The translations under genes were made by a program, and so were the position numbers. A stretch of DNA of 64,000 nucleotides, from NCBI GenBank assembly GCA_004194705.1, contig SADC01000200.1, forward strand, positions 183,914-247,913, written 5' to 3'. Positions 45,310 through 57,029 of the stretch are shown one piece after another. The notes beneath the pieces were generated by a model, which saw only the letters and a program-made list of their open reading frames with translations, did not search any database and was not told the origin of the DNA. Every line of letters starts with the position of its first letter. Position 1 is the first letter of the stretch. The DNA comes from Ditylenchus dipsaci. Taxonomy: Eukaryota; Nematoda; Chromadorea; Rhabditida; Anguinidae.

Positions 45310-46040
45310 ACTACAGTTATTCCGGCCACTTCGATGCCGGCCTTTTCGATGCCGCACCAAATCCATCCTGCCACACGAAAGTAATAGGCGACCGGCCACC
45401 CTGTCACAGGACCTACTGAACCTCACCTAGCCGAACGCTGAAAGCTGGTGTGGTACTCCTTGCGACAGTGGATATCCTTCTAGATGGCCTAAAAATAAAG
45501 TGTGGGTAAATTAAAAACGAACCTTGATACCATACGGAACTGTGCGAGAAATTGGAGGTTTTCCCATCCTATAGGCCGGTACTTGGGTGGGTACCATTTG
45601 GTCAGGTGGATATCCACCTAGATTGCCTGAAAAACAAATCTTAGTCAAATTGAAAAAACCTGGTCTGGTGATGGTACTCGATAGATATCCCGGACAATAT
45701 TCCCATAGGCGTACGCAGGATTGCAAATTTTTCCTGACAAAGGGAGGGGGGGAGGGCGTAGTCCAGCTAGCCAACCACGCGCCCCTCCTGTGTACCCTAT
45801 GTGTCCCCCAGAGATATTTCCCCATTCCATAGCCAAGACACCGATTTTTTTGACTTTTATCCTTTGCAATGTGGAGTGTGCTGGTCTTGTTTGCAAAGCG
45901 GTCAATCATTGGCCGTCTAGTGCAAAGTGTCCGTTTTTCCATTATTTATGCTGAATATATAAAATATATTCACATGGCAGGACGAATTTGGCGCGGCATC
46001 GAAATGTCCTGACATCGAAACGGGCGCGGCATCGAAATGA
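45310..46040. repeat. Inverted TTCGATGCCGGCC blocks enclosing exon-like units
   Basis: CGGCCACTTCGATGCCGG.. (about 45325-45380) and CGCGGCATCGAAATG (about 45985-46045) are inverted. Between them on the minus strand are two to three exon-like units starting with a GGATATCC motif: GGATATCCACCTGACC.. (about 45630-45525) and GAAGGATATCCACTGTCG (about 45490-45430), and a third at about 45700. The first reads GGYPPDQMVPTQVPAYRMGK. Each unit is followed by a donor-like GTGAGG or GTTCG. I do not recognise the protein. Confidence 0.4.
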
Positions 46041-46252
46041 CACGTACCGAAGAAGTATGCTTTAGGTGCCAACTATTTCTCGTCTTTAGCTAGAGGCACC
46101 AACCAGGGAAGCAGAGCATCTGGAGAAAACGTCGTAGAAAAACTTTATGCACTAAACATAACTTCGCTGGAGTAGATAATAATACCACTCGTACGATTAC
46201 AACATCATAAACCAAAATTAGTATAACGACGACATATGGAGAGCGTACACGG

Positions 46253-46558
46253 CAGGCTGTACCGATACCAAAAAATATCGGATCGGATATCGGATACCGG
46301 ATATGGAAAATATCGGATCGGATATCGGATACCGGATATGAAAAGTGCCGGATATCGGTTATCGGATATCGGATTTCGATATTTTTGATGAAATTTTGAA
46401 AAAAAAAATTGAAAATTTTTTCTAAATTTCAAAAAGTTTTAAAAAATTTTTTCCGAAATTGGCCATTTTTTCGGATATCGGATACCGGATATCGGATGTC
46501 AAAAAGTGCCGGATATCGGATACCGGATGTCGGATATCGGATATCCGGTACAGCCCTG
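46253..46558. mobile_element. hAT-type MITE filled with ATCGGATACCGG
   Basis: Left end CAGGCTGTACCGATA, right end ATCCGGTACAGCCCTG, exact 8-bp target duplication GTACACGG (46245-46252, 46559-46566). The interior is ATATCGGATACCGGATATCGG in both halves around a short AT core. No coding. Confidence 0.9.
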
Positions 46559-46883
46559 GTACACGGGTAGCTATAATGAGTGCTTTTGGAGTCCGAGGAC
46601 AGATTTGTCTGGTGGCGAGCAACATAGTTACATCCTTATTTTTTTGTGTTTTTATATCAGACAGTAGAAGTGGCGTTAGAATATCTGGCGGTGCCGAATA
46701 GAAGATAACTAGATGATTCAGACAGAGAGGTGATTAACACAAAATTCATCCGACAGATGGCAGATTTAAATACCATGCGTAAACCGTTTTAAATCAGAAA
46801 TTGTGACTTAACTCCTACTTTCGCACAACTAATACCGAAAATAATGCAGACAGTATATAAACGAAACGCTTTATTGAAATTTC

Positions 46884-47645
46884 GACCCTACCGGAGTATA
46901 CCCCCCCCCCCAATGAATTTTTTTTTAAGTGTTTTTAAACACCTATATCGACCCAAAATGGCCTCGGGAGTTCAAAAAAGACATATTTTTGAGTTCTGGC
47001 TAATAAAAATTGAGTTCTGGACATTTTGAAATTTCGACCATTTGCCTGTTTGGCATGTTTTGGTCACTGGAGCTGGGCAAAAAATAGTCTCTAAATGCAT
47101 TTTTGTTCAAGAGTCTTCTCGGAATTATGCTAAGGTATGTGAGTGCGCGCATCTCTAACCGACCAAGCCGCTTCGAGGGCGCAAGGGGCTGGTTGCTGGG
47201 GTTGAGATGCGCACACCCACATACCTTAGACGCAAATCACTCGAAAGTGACTCTGGATGCATGAAGGGTGCTTGGAGTTGAGATGCGCACCACATACCTC
47301 AGACACATATCACTCGAAAGTGACTCTGGATGCATAAAAAATGTATGCATACAGAGTTTATTTATGCGGTAGGCCCCAGTCAACAAAACTATGTTCAACA
47401 TCTTCCTTTTCACACTAAATTGGCCCTTTTTCGGTCCTTTCCCACCTAATATGGCCCTAAAACCCTTCAAAAATGGTCAAAATGGGTACTTTTGGTGGTC
47501 CCAAAACTCAATTTTTTATTGACTAGAACACAAAAATAATGCCTTTTTCGAGCTTCTGAGGCAATTTTAGGTCAATATAGGGTGTTTGGAACACTTTAAA
47601 AAATTTCATTTGGGGGGGGGTATACTCCGGTAGCGCCGAAATTTC
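46884..47645. mobile_element. Inverted-repeat element with poly-C arms (CGGAGTATACCCC)
   Basis: The left arm CTACCGGAGTATACCCCCCCC, AATGAATTTTTTT and AGTGTTTTTAAACACCTATAT is mirrored by the right arm ATATAGGGTGTTTGGAACAC, AAAAATTTCATTT, GGGGGTATACTCCGGTAGCG. The core (47130-47360) shares GTATGTG(A)GTGCGCGCATCTC and ATCACTCGAAAGTGACTCTGG with the 29710-30696 element, here partly duplicated. It is a second member of that family with diverged ends. Confidence 0.7.
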
Positions 47646-47698
47646 GAATCTCAACATGTAACAACAATATAAGAGAGGACATACAGCAATGAGATGTT

Positions 47699-47848
47699 CT
47701 AGAGACGACGACCAAGACGACATCCTTTCTGCGAGTGCAATCCGATGGAATAGATATGACATCTTCAAGGTGACCAATCTTCATACCAGAGCGAGCAAGA
47801 GCACGAAGAGCAGACTGAGCACCAAGTCCAAGCCTCTTCGCTAGGTCC
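47699..47848 (-). pseudogene. Ribosomal protein S14 (uS11) 3' exon relic
   Basis: The minus-strand exon after an acceptor (CTTGTTAG) reads [34 protein letters not shown]. One base later in another frame come LGRRL and a stop, the canonical C-terminus of eukaryotic uS11. The SDCTRRK form is that of nematodes. Several positions invariant in the family are changed (the TKTPGPGAQ lead-in is [17 protein letters not shown] is GCRLGRRL). No upstream RPS14 exon was found, so I take it as a decayed copy. Confidence 0.7.
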
Positions 47849-49920
47849 CTAACAAGACAAAAAATCTATATGAAGGATAGCTGGCGTACAGCTGAAGAAA
47901 AATGTCCGCTAGGAAAATATCGTGCTCCCTAGCGAAACGACTAAGTAACATCAGAAAACGATTTGAATGAAAAGCAAATTCAAATTTGCTTTGTCTTTTT
48001 ACGAAAGGTGGTGCCCGGAATTCAAACATTTGAAATTGAAAATGACGGGCGTGGGCATGCCCCTTTAAAGTCAAAGCGAATCTTTTATCAATATTTTTCG
48101 GCGCCTAAAATAATTTCTAACAGCAATTTTTTTGACTTCTACAAAGTTTCTGAACGCAGCATTAAAAAGCCCTCTTAATTGTACATCGGATAGTTGAAAA
48201 AAAAAATTTAAAAGATGGTGTCATTGGAGATTCCTGATTAAAAGAAGAAATAAACTTCCATAAATCTTTAAAAGCATTTAGTGAGAAACTTTTATTTTGT
48301 TAGTCAAACCTACAATTCTAACACCGGATTCATGTTGAATATGGTCGATTTGCATGTAAAACTGCCTTTTTAATTCAGAAATCGGCTGAAATTCATTGGC
48401 GCCCTCAAAATGCTCATTTACGCCCTGAAATTTATCATTTACTCCCTCAAATCAGCAAGTTGATCAAAATGCTCATTTACGCCGTCGAAATGCTCATTTA
48501 CGCTCTCAAATTTATTATTTGCGCCCTCAAATTTTGTTTTTATCCATTAAAATATTTTGTCTTGCGAGTTCATATTATTTTTCATTTCTTTAGAGAAGAA
48601 TAAATAAACCCCACTGAAGCCCCCCTTCCCCTGAAATTTTTTTCTGTATATACACTATCACACGGTGTAAACTAGTTTCAACAACATGTTTCAAATAGTT
48701 TCTTAAAAGTTTGATATCATAAAAATTAGCAAGCAATCAATGTTATAAAAATTTCTCACTAGGGTCATATGCAGCCTCTCCAATGATTTCTGGAGTGTAC
48801 CTGAAACCACCATAAAAAAAACTTACAAAAAACACTTGCAAGTAATACAAATGCTTTCAGGATTAACCTTAAGGCCGAAAAACTATTGGGAGGGAGGATG
48901 GTATTATAGGACAGAATCGCCATAAGTTTTTTACTTCTGTCACACAAGCTTACTATTTGCAGATAGATTATACGGAAAAGTGCAGTCCAGACCATATACC
49001 TTTATTGACCGCTATGTACTCTACAGAGCCTCACAAATGAAGCGAGCATATGTAAGGTTGAAGAGGGTTAGATGCTAGTCATATAAATAAATCGTACAAG
49101 TTTTAATATGGTTTGTAAAATATTTTGAACCTATTGCTTAAGAAACTTACTGATCAAATTTGTAATTTAAAATCAATGTTTTGTAAGAGTCTTTTTTGAT
49201 GAATCTTTCCGTCGCAGTCGATTTTTAAAGGATGGGCAAACTTTTAAAAAATTATTTTTCAAAAAAGAATAAAATTATTCGAAAGGCTTATACGAAAAAG
49301 CTTCTAATGTTTTGATTGCATTAACACTCACAGAAGAATGACTACTTATTTTGCAGATAGGGAAATTTATCTCTTTGAACAAAAAAAAGGGTTGGTGCTT
49401 AGCTGTGTGATCGACAATTTGGCAAAAATTTTCTAAAAGCGTCTTTTGTTCTTTGGTAAAGTAGGAGTTCTTGGGTTTTTTAAACAGCCAATATATAAAC
49501 CAAATCAAAGTGGAAATGAAGGAAAAATGTATTAGTCAGAAGGAGCGAAACCTGGTAAGTATAAAAGATGAGCAGGACTTTGCATCCGAGCTAAAAAAAT
49601 GCTATTAAATCAATCAGATCAATTGCAATTAGGCAACGCTATCAAATTCAATTTTAAAATTTTTCAAAATCAGGTCACCATACCGGTATGATTTCCAAAT
49701 CTCACTTATTGGCTAAAAACAGTGTTGACTTTGTTTTCAAAATAAAACTGACCACACATTTTGTAGAAAAATGTCAGAGCTTGAAAATAGTATATCATTT
49801 GTAAATACAAGGTGACTAGACAAGGAAAAAGTCGTTGAAATAAGCACCGAACAAACTTTCCAAACAACCTACTATGATATAAATAATCTATCATGTATCA
49901 TACGTATTATATACTATATC
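47849..49920. other. No supported gene
   Basis: A CATGCCCCTTTAA string at 48055 is a solo end of the TTAA family. CCGGATTCATGTTGAATATGG at 48323 is a solo copy of the palindrome core seen at 28310. A GCTCATTTACGCCCTCAAA repeat spans 48395-48535. A minus-strand open frame at 49275-49508 lacks any recognised motif. I looked here for 5' exons of the chemoreceptor and found none. Confidence 0.4.
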
Positions 49921-49922
49921 AC

Positions 49923-50065
49923 AGTCAACTCTCGATTTAACGAACCTCTGCGGACCAACAAAAATGTTCGTTAAATCGAGAGTTTCGTTAAATCGAGTGT
50001 TCGTCAAATCGAGTGTTGGTAAACAATTTTATTGAAATGTTCGTTAAATTAAGAATGACATCAAA
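49923..50065. mobile_element. Pogo-type MITE left end
   Basis: CAGTCAACTCTCGATTTAACG is followed by three inverted or direct copies of TTCGTTAAATCGAGAG. The right terminus is not present, so this is a truncated copy of the group represented by 28071-28232. Confidence 0.6.
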
Positions 50066-50726
50066 ATGGCACGACACTATACCGGCTAGCTCAAAAACGC
50101 CTGTAATCCTTGTTTTTTTAACGTTTCAGCAGCCAATACACGCTTAAAGTATTTTTCAGGTGGCAGTCGACACTTTTCTGCAAAAAGAATTAATGACAAA
50201 ATTTTCACGTTTTGACTTAGGGGACCAAAGTAATTAAAGGATGCCTTGATACCCAGAAAGAGTCAAAAAAAATAAAGAAATAAATATTATTTTGACAACT
50301 GAGACCTGAGATTTTTGTTGCTTAGCTGTAGTCAAACAAAAACAAAACATCTTTAAAACAAGTATATGCTTTGGCCTTGCAGGGCAAAAAGTCTAATTTT
50401 TTGTAAAAATTAAGTATGTTGGCCAGGTGCATTTGAAAATTCACGGTTAGCTTTGTCAATCGATCGTGTTGCCTAAAAATCTTCTGTTTAATTTTTGAAC
50501 AGATTTGCAGTTTTTAATATGTTCGATCTTCACCGGAAATTTCATTTTCACGATTTTCTATCTTTATTTGATCGAAGATCTTAGACCAAAGCAGGACAAA
50601 AACAATTTACGTTCAACAGAGTTCACTTGCGAGGACAATTAATTCAAAAAATTATATTTAGAAAAAAATTCAAATTCTAAAAAAAATCACCTTATATATT
50701 TGTTCTACGATTTTGCAATTTTGCAG

Positions 50727-52299
50727 TTCACCAACCACCTGCACACCGTCCACAACACAGGTGTAGCCATTGTCATTCCTGCAATATATATTGTCTTCTT
50801 CGTGGTGTTGTTATTCAAGGCTAAATCAATAGGCAGCAACAACGACAAAAACTTTTCCAAGAAGCAGAAAATGGTAAGAGAATCAACCATAAAAAGTGGT
50901 TTCGACCCGATTTTGAAATCTAGTGTTTTCGGCTGAGTACGCCTTAATATAAGGTGCATCTTCAAATAGTCTATCTCACTAGCGTATGATTGGTTTTATT
51001 TCAATTCCCTATAATTATTCTGATAAAAATTACAAATATCATGATATGTCTTGATCAGTGTTTTCAAAACTGGCTTTAGTAACTAGCGCTGGCCAAACTG
51101 GCCCCTAACAACAGGGCCACTGCACTCTACATTTTAACTTTAGCCTTTGGAATTTTTTTCTTCAGAAAATAAAAACTCAACATGTTTGATTAGAAAAACT
51201 TAAAAATTAGAACAACTTGCCAGTGCAAGTTTCGTGCCAGCGCTAGCTATCCTATACCAGCTATGAAAACGCTAGTGTTGGTTTATAAAGGGGATTTTAC
51301 TACAGTACTAAATGAGCTACATAATTATTCACGAAATACAGAAAAGTGTTTTTAGTTGTTTCTTCAAATTTTTATTATTGGATTTATTCATTTCGGAGGT
51401 ATTGCTTACAATTTGTATAACTATATGTGATTTTGTAAATTTAGCCTGTTCAATCCACGCACTAAGTCCTTACATTACTATCGATGAAAATGTGCTTTAT
51501 TTTGGTCATTTTTGTGGTTTTTCGCACACGGTAAAAAAGCTTTTGAGGTTTTCTTTGTTAAAAAAGTCGTTTGAAAAATAGGGAATTAGGGTTTTTTCCA
51601 TAAGGGAGGTGACTAACCAGGCTTCAGCTCCATGCACCTTTTTTTCGGACATAGGACAGTTCGACTGATGCGAACTGTGCACTTAGTTATGTTCTGATGA
51701 CAATACTATTTTCAAGTAATTTTTTTATTCTAAGCATCCATAGTATCCGAAATTTTCTCTGAAATCCATATTACTGAACAGAATTTCGAAAAAAGGTTGA
51801 TTCTTGAGATATCAGCTAAAGTTGGAAAACAGACAGTATTTAACTCGATTTTCCAACTTTAGCTTATATCTCAACAACCGAAATTTTTTTGAAATTCTGC
51901 TTTGTGATTCACTAGGTGGACAGTTCGCATCCAAAATGATTTTGTTAAAAAAAACATAAACGTACTATGACCTAATATTTAGCATGTTATTTGCTATATA
52001 AAGCAACTGGCACCCTGGGTACTCAGTGTGCAAAGACATACTTAGGCCGCTTATCAACTTTTTCAAAACATGTTTAGCAACGATTTGATTTCTGATTCGA
52101 AAAAGATGAATGCAACATGTATTGAAGTAACATGCTTTCAGCTATTCCACCAGTAATTTATCTTACAATGAATGAAAATATAAGAAATGACTGTGTGAAA
52201 GGAATTCTGCGCTCCTTAAAGTCTCGATTTCCCAATCTATACACTGAAACTGCTAACTTCAGTTCCACTGTTCGACCTACTACTAATAGTGTAACCTAA
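50727..52299 (+). CDS. Serpentine chemoreceptor, class T (Srt) type, 3' exons
   Basis: Three exons of a seven-transmembrane receptor. 50727-50873 gives FTNHLHTVHNTGVAIVIPAI, then the hydrophobic YIVFFVVLLFKA and a basic loop ending FSKKQKM. 51399-51530 gives LLTICITICDFVNLACSIHA and YFGHFCGFSHT. 52142-52299 gives IPPVIYLTMNENIRNDCVKG and a Ser/Thr-rich tail to TAA. The order (NxxHT.N entry to TM5, SKxQK loop, TM6, FSH, then PxxIYLTMNxxIR in TM7) is that of nematode Srt receptors, which act in sensory neurons. Exons 1 and 2 join in phase 0; the second junction is off by one or two bases. No N-terminal exons (TM1-4) were found upstream, so the gene is 5'-incomplete or has distant exons. Confidence 0.75.
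51635..51940. repeat. Inverted repeat in chemoreceptor intron
   Basis: GGACAGTTCGACTGATGCGAACTG at the left and GGACAGTTCGCATCC at the right, with an inner hairpin TTGAGATATCAGCTAAAGTTGG / CCAACTTTAGCTTATATCTCAA (51800-51880). MITE-like, no known ends. Confidence 0.5.
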
Positions 52300-52302
52300 A
52301 AA

Positions 52303-52590
52303 GGATGGGAGCACTTTACCTTACCCCCACCACCCAATTAACCTTGATCCCACCAGTAAATCAGCTTGGAGATCAGGGCAGATTTTTTTTCATTTTTCAA
52401 TACCGATAATATTTTCGCATCATAATAATGTAAAAGTGTAAATATACTGTTGTTAAGACTTACTTTGAGATTTGAAATTAAAAAAAAATTAAAATGAAAA
52501 AAATTTGCCTTGGTCCCTAAGCTGATTCACTGGTGGGGGTCAAGGTTAATTGAGTGGTGGGGTATAGGTAAATTTAGCCAAAGGATGTAT
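52303..52590. mobile_element. MITE directly after the chemoreceptor stop codon
   Basis: The left AAAGGATGGGAGCACTTTACC, CACCACCCAATTAACCTTG, CCACCAGT are mirrored by the right CTGGTGGGGGTCAAGG, TTAATTGAGTGGTGGGG, AGGTAAATTTAGCC, AAAGGATG. The insertion begins within a few bases of the stop codon, so it lies in the 3' untranslated region. Confidence 0.6.
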
Positions 52591-53051
52591 GCAATAATAA
52601 TATATAGATAGAAAAATACAAGATATATGTTTAATAAAAATTTTACTTTTTTAGTTGCTAAATTGTGAATAAAAAATCTTTATTTGCTATAAATTTTTCA
52701 AATAAATGATCGAAATTTGGCGAAAAAAGCAGAGGCCCTAAAAAACACTAGAAAAAAAACAATTTAGAAATTTAGAACTTGATTTCAGGGTTATTATTTG
52801 TTTTAAACCGTCTAAAAACATATCCGAACCGTTAAAGATCTTCAAATCGATAGGAAGGGCCGATGCAAAATTTTGAAACTCAATAATTTTTTTTTCATAA
52901 ATTTTATTATTTTTTCCTCATGACAACGAGAGATAAAAAGTCAGAAAAATAACAAAATCTATTTTGATTACAAATTTTCAAAATCATAAAGAGGAAAACC
53001 TATTTAGAAGAATTACTCATTTTAAAATAACACCAGCACCAAAAGTCAAGC

Positions 53052-53483
53052 TTGATCTTAGTACCTTATAAATCAAAATTTCATGCTGAACATGATGGTA
53101 TTTTCGAGTTAACAGTTTATGACAAAAATATTTTGCTAAAGCCTTCTGAACATCTAAAGTTTTTAATTTTTCATACTGGCACAAAGTATAATATCACAAA
53201 CTTTCTATCACTCAATACTTTTCGAACCTGTAACTTATATGTTGTAGAAAAGAAGGAGAACTATCTTTTGACTGATTATTTGCCTGGATGTCGTATGAAT
53301 TTTATAGTCGAAATCGTTAAAGTTTGCAATGTACAAAAAATTAACAGAATTTTTTTAAATCTATGTGTTGATTTATGGAATTTTTCATTTTTTTGGATTC
53401 GGCCCTTTTTAAGAAGTTTTATTTCATCCAAGACTCTTTTTCCCGACTTTTCAATTCTGCAAATTGTGTTTTTCAACTCCTAA
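53052..53483 (+). other. Unassigned AT-rich open frame
   Basis: A 143-codon frame without an ATG at its first codon, rich in Phe, Leu, Asn and Ile. It contains no motif I recognise and no flanking splice evidence that fixes boundaries. It may be a chance frame in AT-rich DNA or an exon of a fast-evolving protein. Confidence 0.15.
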
Positions 53484-54304
53484 TCAGCGATACAGCAAAG
53501 TGATTAAATGTTTTGAAATTCAATTTTTTTAAAAGTTTGAAAGAGAAGTTTTGTAATTGTAGTTTCATCGAGGCCACTTCGACCGCTCAGAAAATTGGAA
53601 ATTAAGTGTTTGGACTCAAATGAAAGCCTACGATGTGCTGAGTAAGATAAAACTGAAGTCGGTCATTGTTTTGTTGGTAATTCGCTGAGCTGTGGCCGAA
53701 GTTTGCTACTCATAAAACCCAGTACATTCCCTGAAACAGTCCATACTCAATGAAAATTGGTTGACTTATGGTAATTGGAATGCTCATTTGACGCAAAATG
53801 AGTTGCTTTTACTAACGATCAAAAGAGCACTACAACCTGTAGTGAATTTATTGTGAAAAATGGGTTTTTTTCAAAAAACTAGCCTTTTTCAAACTCCAAA
53901 TTTTGGACAAAAAACCGCCATGAAAATCGGAAATCGGACTGCACCCTCCTGAGTTTCAGTGCATAAGAAAGAAAATTTTATTTTGCATCTTTCGGACAAA
54001 AATTTTCGAAAAAAAAATTGAGGGAAGTAAGACGAAAAAGGCATTTCAAGTTTACTAGTCGTCCTAACTCTTTCGATTTTTTGACTTGAAAAAATATTTA
54101 CTGGGCAAACATCAAATTCTGACAGCGGATTCATGATCAGCGCCTCTGATTTGCTTCTGAAACTCCTTGTAGAGATGCAATTTGTATGTCATATTTCAAA
54201 TTCCTCTCAGGACAATAAATATTTGAATCACCAATTATTGACTTGTTTGAAAGTTTACTGTCCTGAGACAAATTTGAAATATGAAATTAGAATTGCACCT
54301 CTAA

Positions 54305-55399
54305 TACCGTATCTCCTCTAATAGAGCCCCCCCCCTCTAATAGAGCCCCCCCCCCCTTAAAGTGGATTAGGACGAAAAAAAATGATTATGTTAGCTGTGT
54401 TATCTATGTTAGTACCAAAATACCCTTTCCTAGTACGGAATGCTACTTCTAGTAGCAATTTCTATTAAGTTTTATTTTTTTGATCATTTGTGCGTAAAAT
54501 TTTTGAAAATTGAAAACGATCGTATAGTTCTGAATGTCATAAGGAAGGGGCCCTGACTGTGATCTGGGGAAATTTTGATGAATTTTTCCATGCGCCTACT
54601 CTGGTAAAGTGTGCCTAAGTTTATTACGAATCTGTCTCCCCAGCTCTGAAAGCAAACAAAAACTTTAGAAATGATCTATGGCCCATGGATCAGTTACGAA
54701 AAACCATGATATGGGTATCGAGGTGCTTTTAGAATTTCGGGTGATCGTTATACAGCTTTTTGTAGACCTTTACAGCTGAGGAGCCAGATTTGTCAGAAAC
54801 TGCAAAAATACGCAAAATTCTTCATATCGAAGTCTTCTCAGGTCACAGTCAGGGTCCTTTTCTAGTCAGTTGTTCTATAAGACGTATTTTTTAAATGAAA
54901 GATTTTTAAAAATAAAAGATTGAGGGGTTTTAATAGAGGAACTTGGTCGAATAAATTACTTCATCCAACAGCGTAATCTTTTCATTATTGAAACTTTTTA
55001 CATGAGTTTGAGGCTTTGTTAGAAAGCTGAGACTTAGAGCTACACCTTCATGGGTCAACCAAACGTATCAGATTAAAAAAAATTCTATGAAAATCGAATT
55101 TCGGTATTTGAAAGGAGTATATTGGTACTAGAAAACAGTGTTTTGGTGCTAGAAAAAGAATCACCTAGCAAAAACTGCCTCGATATTGATCTTTAAAAAC
55201 TGTTTTTAATTGTTAACCCTTTGATTATTATTCGAATTTTCGAACAAAAAAGTTGATAATTTAAATTTTATGGCTTAAATTTTCGCCGATGCCTTAGGCT
55301 CTGAGGGTTGAAAAATAGAGCCCCCTCTCTAATAGAGCCCCCCTCTAGAGATTGATCGAACATAAAGCCCCGGGGCTCTAGTAGAGGAAAATACGGTAG
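54305..55399. mobile_element. Element with ACCGTAT..CTCTAATAGAGCCCCCC ends
   Basis: Left ATACCGTATCTCCTCTAATAG with GAGCCCCCC repeats; right GGGGCTCTAGTAGAGGAAAATACGGTA with the same repeat. About 1.1 kb including the nested MITE. The ends are related to those at 27819, 40500 and 63278 (TACCGTATTTnCTnTAATA). Confidence 0.65.
54543..54866. mobile_element. MITE family B, best copy
   Basis: GGAAGGGGCCCTGACTGTGAT at the left, its inverse CAGGTCACAGTCAGGGTCC at the right. Internal markers GTAAAGTGTGCCTAAGTTTAT and GGCCCATGGATCAGTTACG match the copies at 14446 and 23865. Confidence 0.7.
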
Positions 55400-56024
55400 T
55401 AGTTTTAGAGGCAAATCAGATATACTGATCACGAATTCGGTGTCAGTATTTCAGGTTTGCCCAGTGAAAAAATATTTTCACTTCAAAAAATCAAAAGAGT
55501 TAGGACGACTAGCAAACTTCAAATGCCTTTTTCGTCTACCCTGCCCCAATTTTTTCGGGTTTTTTTCGCTAACAATGTTTTTTTTGACATTTTTTTCTGA
55601 TGCACTAAAACTTAGGAAGATGCACGCCGATTTCCGATTTTTATAGCTGTTTTTTCGCCGAAAATCGGTGTTCGAAAAATGCTGATTTTTTTGAAAAAAA
55701 AACCCACTTTTACGCCAAAATTTGTTACAGACTATAGAGTTTTGGTATTTGTTAGAAAGAACAGCTCATTCTGCGTCGAATAAGTTTTCAAACGAGTGTA
55801 CATCATCATATTTGCACTAAGTATAAATCATTATAAGAAATATTCTGGTTTTTCTGAGTACCAAACTTCGGGAGCCACAGCCACAGAAATTAGTGAGAAA
55901 AGTTGGTCGAATTTGGTGTTATCGTACTCAGCACGTCGTAGGCTTTTATTTGAGCCCAAACACTTAATTTCCAATTTTCTGACGGGTCCGACAAAAATAC
56001 AAAATTACAGAACTTCTCTTTTAA

Positions 56025-56260
56025 AGGGGCATACCAGCGCGTTACACTGCAAATTAAGGCAGGGACCAGCACTTATTCAAAAAATCATTCTAGTCTTCAC
56101 TCGTTTCAGCTCAAATCTGATATTTATGACCTTTTCCTACTTTTAAAAGTTAGGCAGAAAACTTCCGTCATATCAGGTAGAGCGTTTATAGAAAATAGTC
56201 GAGAGAAAACAAATTGACTGTCCCCGCCTTAATTGTAGTGTAACGCACTGGTATGCTCCT
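56025..56260. mobile_element. 236-bp TTAA-type MITE (AGGGGCATACCAGCG ends)
   Basis: Left AGGGGCATACCAGCGCGTTAC after TTAA; right GTAACGCACTGGTATGCTCCT before TTGA. The inverted pair extends through TTAAGGCAGGGAC. Its terminal AGGGGCAT is that of the autonomous element at 36262. Confidence 0.7.
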
Positions 56261-56361
56261 TTGAGTGATTAAAATACTTGTGTATTTTTAAAAAGAACCT
56301 GCCAGTTGTTTTTGGATACAATGGCTGTCTTTTTTGAATTAATCCATGAAACTTTTGAATA

Positions 56362-56616
56362 AGTCAACTCTCTCCATAGTGGTCACCCACCATAGCTTGC
56401 CATAGTGGTCACTTTTTTTTTTGAATTTTGGCTGATTTACGAAGAAATCAAGGCAAACTGACCCTCACTATAGTGGTCGCTTTTCACAGTGACCAAATAT
56501 AGTCAACTAGGATTTGCAAACTCTCCATAAAGATCACCCAGCAAAAAGATTGCTCTACATAGTGATCATATTTGGTCGGTTGGGTGATCACTGATCACTA
56601 TGGAGAGAGTCGACTG
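56362..56616. mobile_element. Pogo-type MITE with CATAGTGGTCACC interior
   Basis: Left AGTCAACTCTCTCCATAGTGG, right CCACTATGGAGAGAGTCGACTG (shown without gaps: CACTATGGAGAGAGTCGACTG), TA after the right end. The interior is degenerate ATAGTGGTCAC / GTGATCACTAT repeats. Same group as 28071-28232. Confidence 0.65.
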
Positions 56617-57029
56617 TATTAAGTTGTGTCACAAAATCTTCGCTTTTTTCAAATATAATTTTGATACTATTCATTGTACATTGGACTTTTGAATTGGCGG
56701 GGACAGCTAAATTACTGCGAAAATATTTTTTGAAATATTTTTAGTTTGCAAATTAAAATTTTCTAAAATTTTGAACGATCTACTAGTCGAGCCCAACGTT
56801 GCTTGACATTGCCAGATCGGACAAGATCTAACACAGCCGCTGCAATACAACTTACTTATAATCCCAGAAGACTAGCTTCGACCAATACACATAAATTACA
56901 ATTTAAAATGAAAATAAATAAATAATTCAAAAAATATTTTCGCAGTAATTTAGCTGTCCCCCGTCAATTCAAAAAGTCCAAATTTCCGTGGCCGTAGACG
57001 GCAATGGTCCTTTAAGTACTTATAAAAAA

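Larger units (their letters stand above)
53575..55997. mobile_element. 2.4-kb palindromic element with nested insertions
   Basis: The left arm (53575-54175) and right arm (55400-55997) mirror each other: GAAAATTGGAAATTAAGTGT / ACACTTAATTTCCAATTTTC, AAATGAAAGCCTACGATGTGCTGAGTA, AGTTAGGACGACTAG, CAGCGGATTCATGATCAG. The centre has been opened by the TACCGTATCTCCTCTAATAG element (54305-55399), which in turn contains MITE B (54543-54866). Frames on both arms are translations of the arm sequence. Confidence 0.7.
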
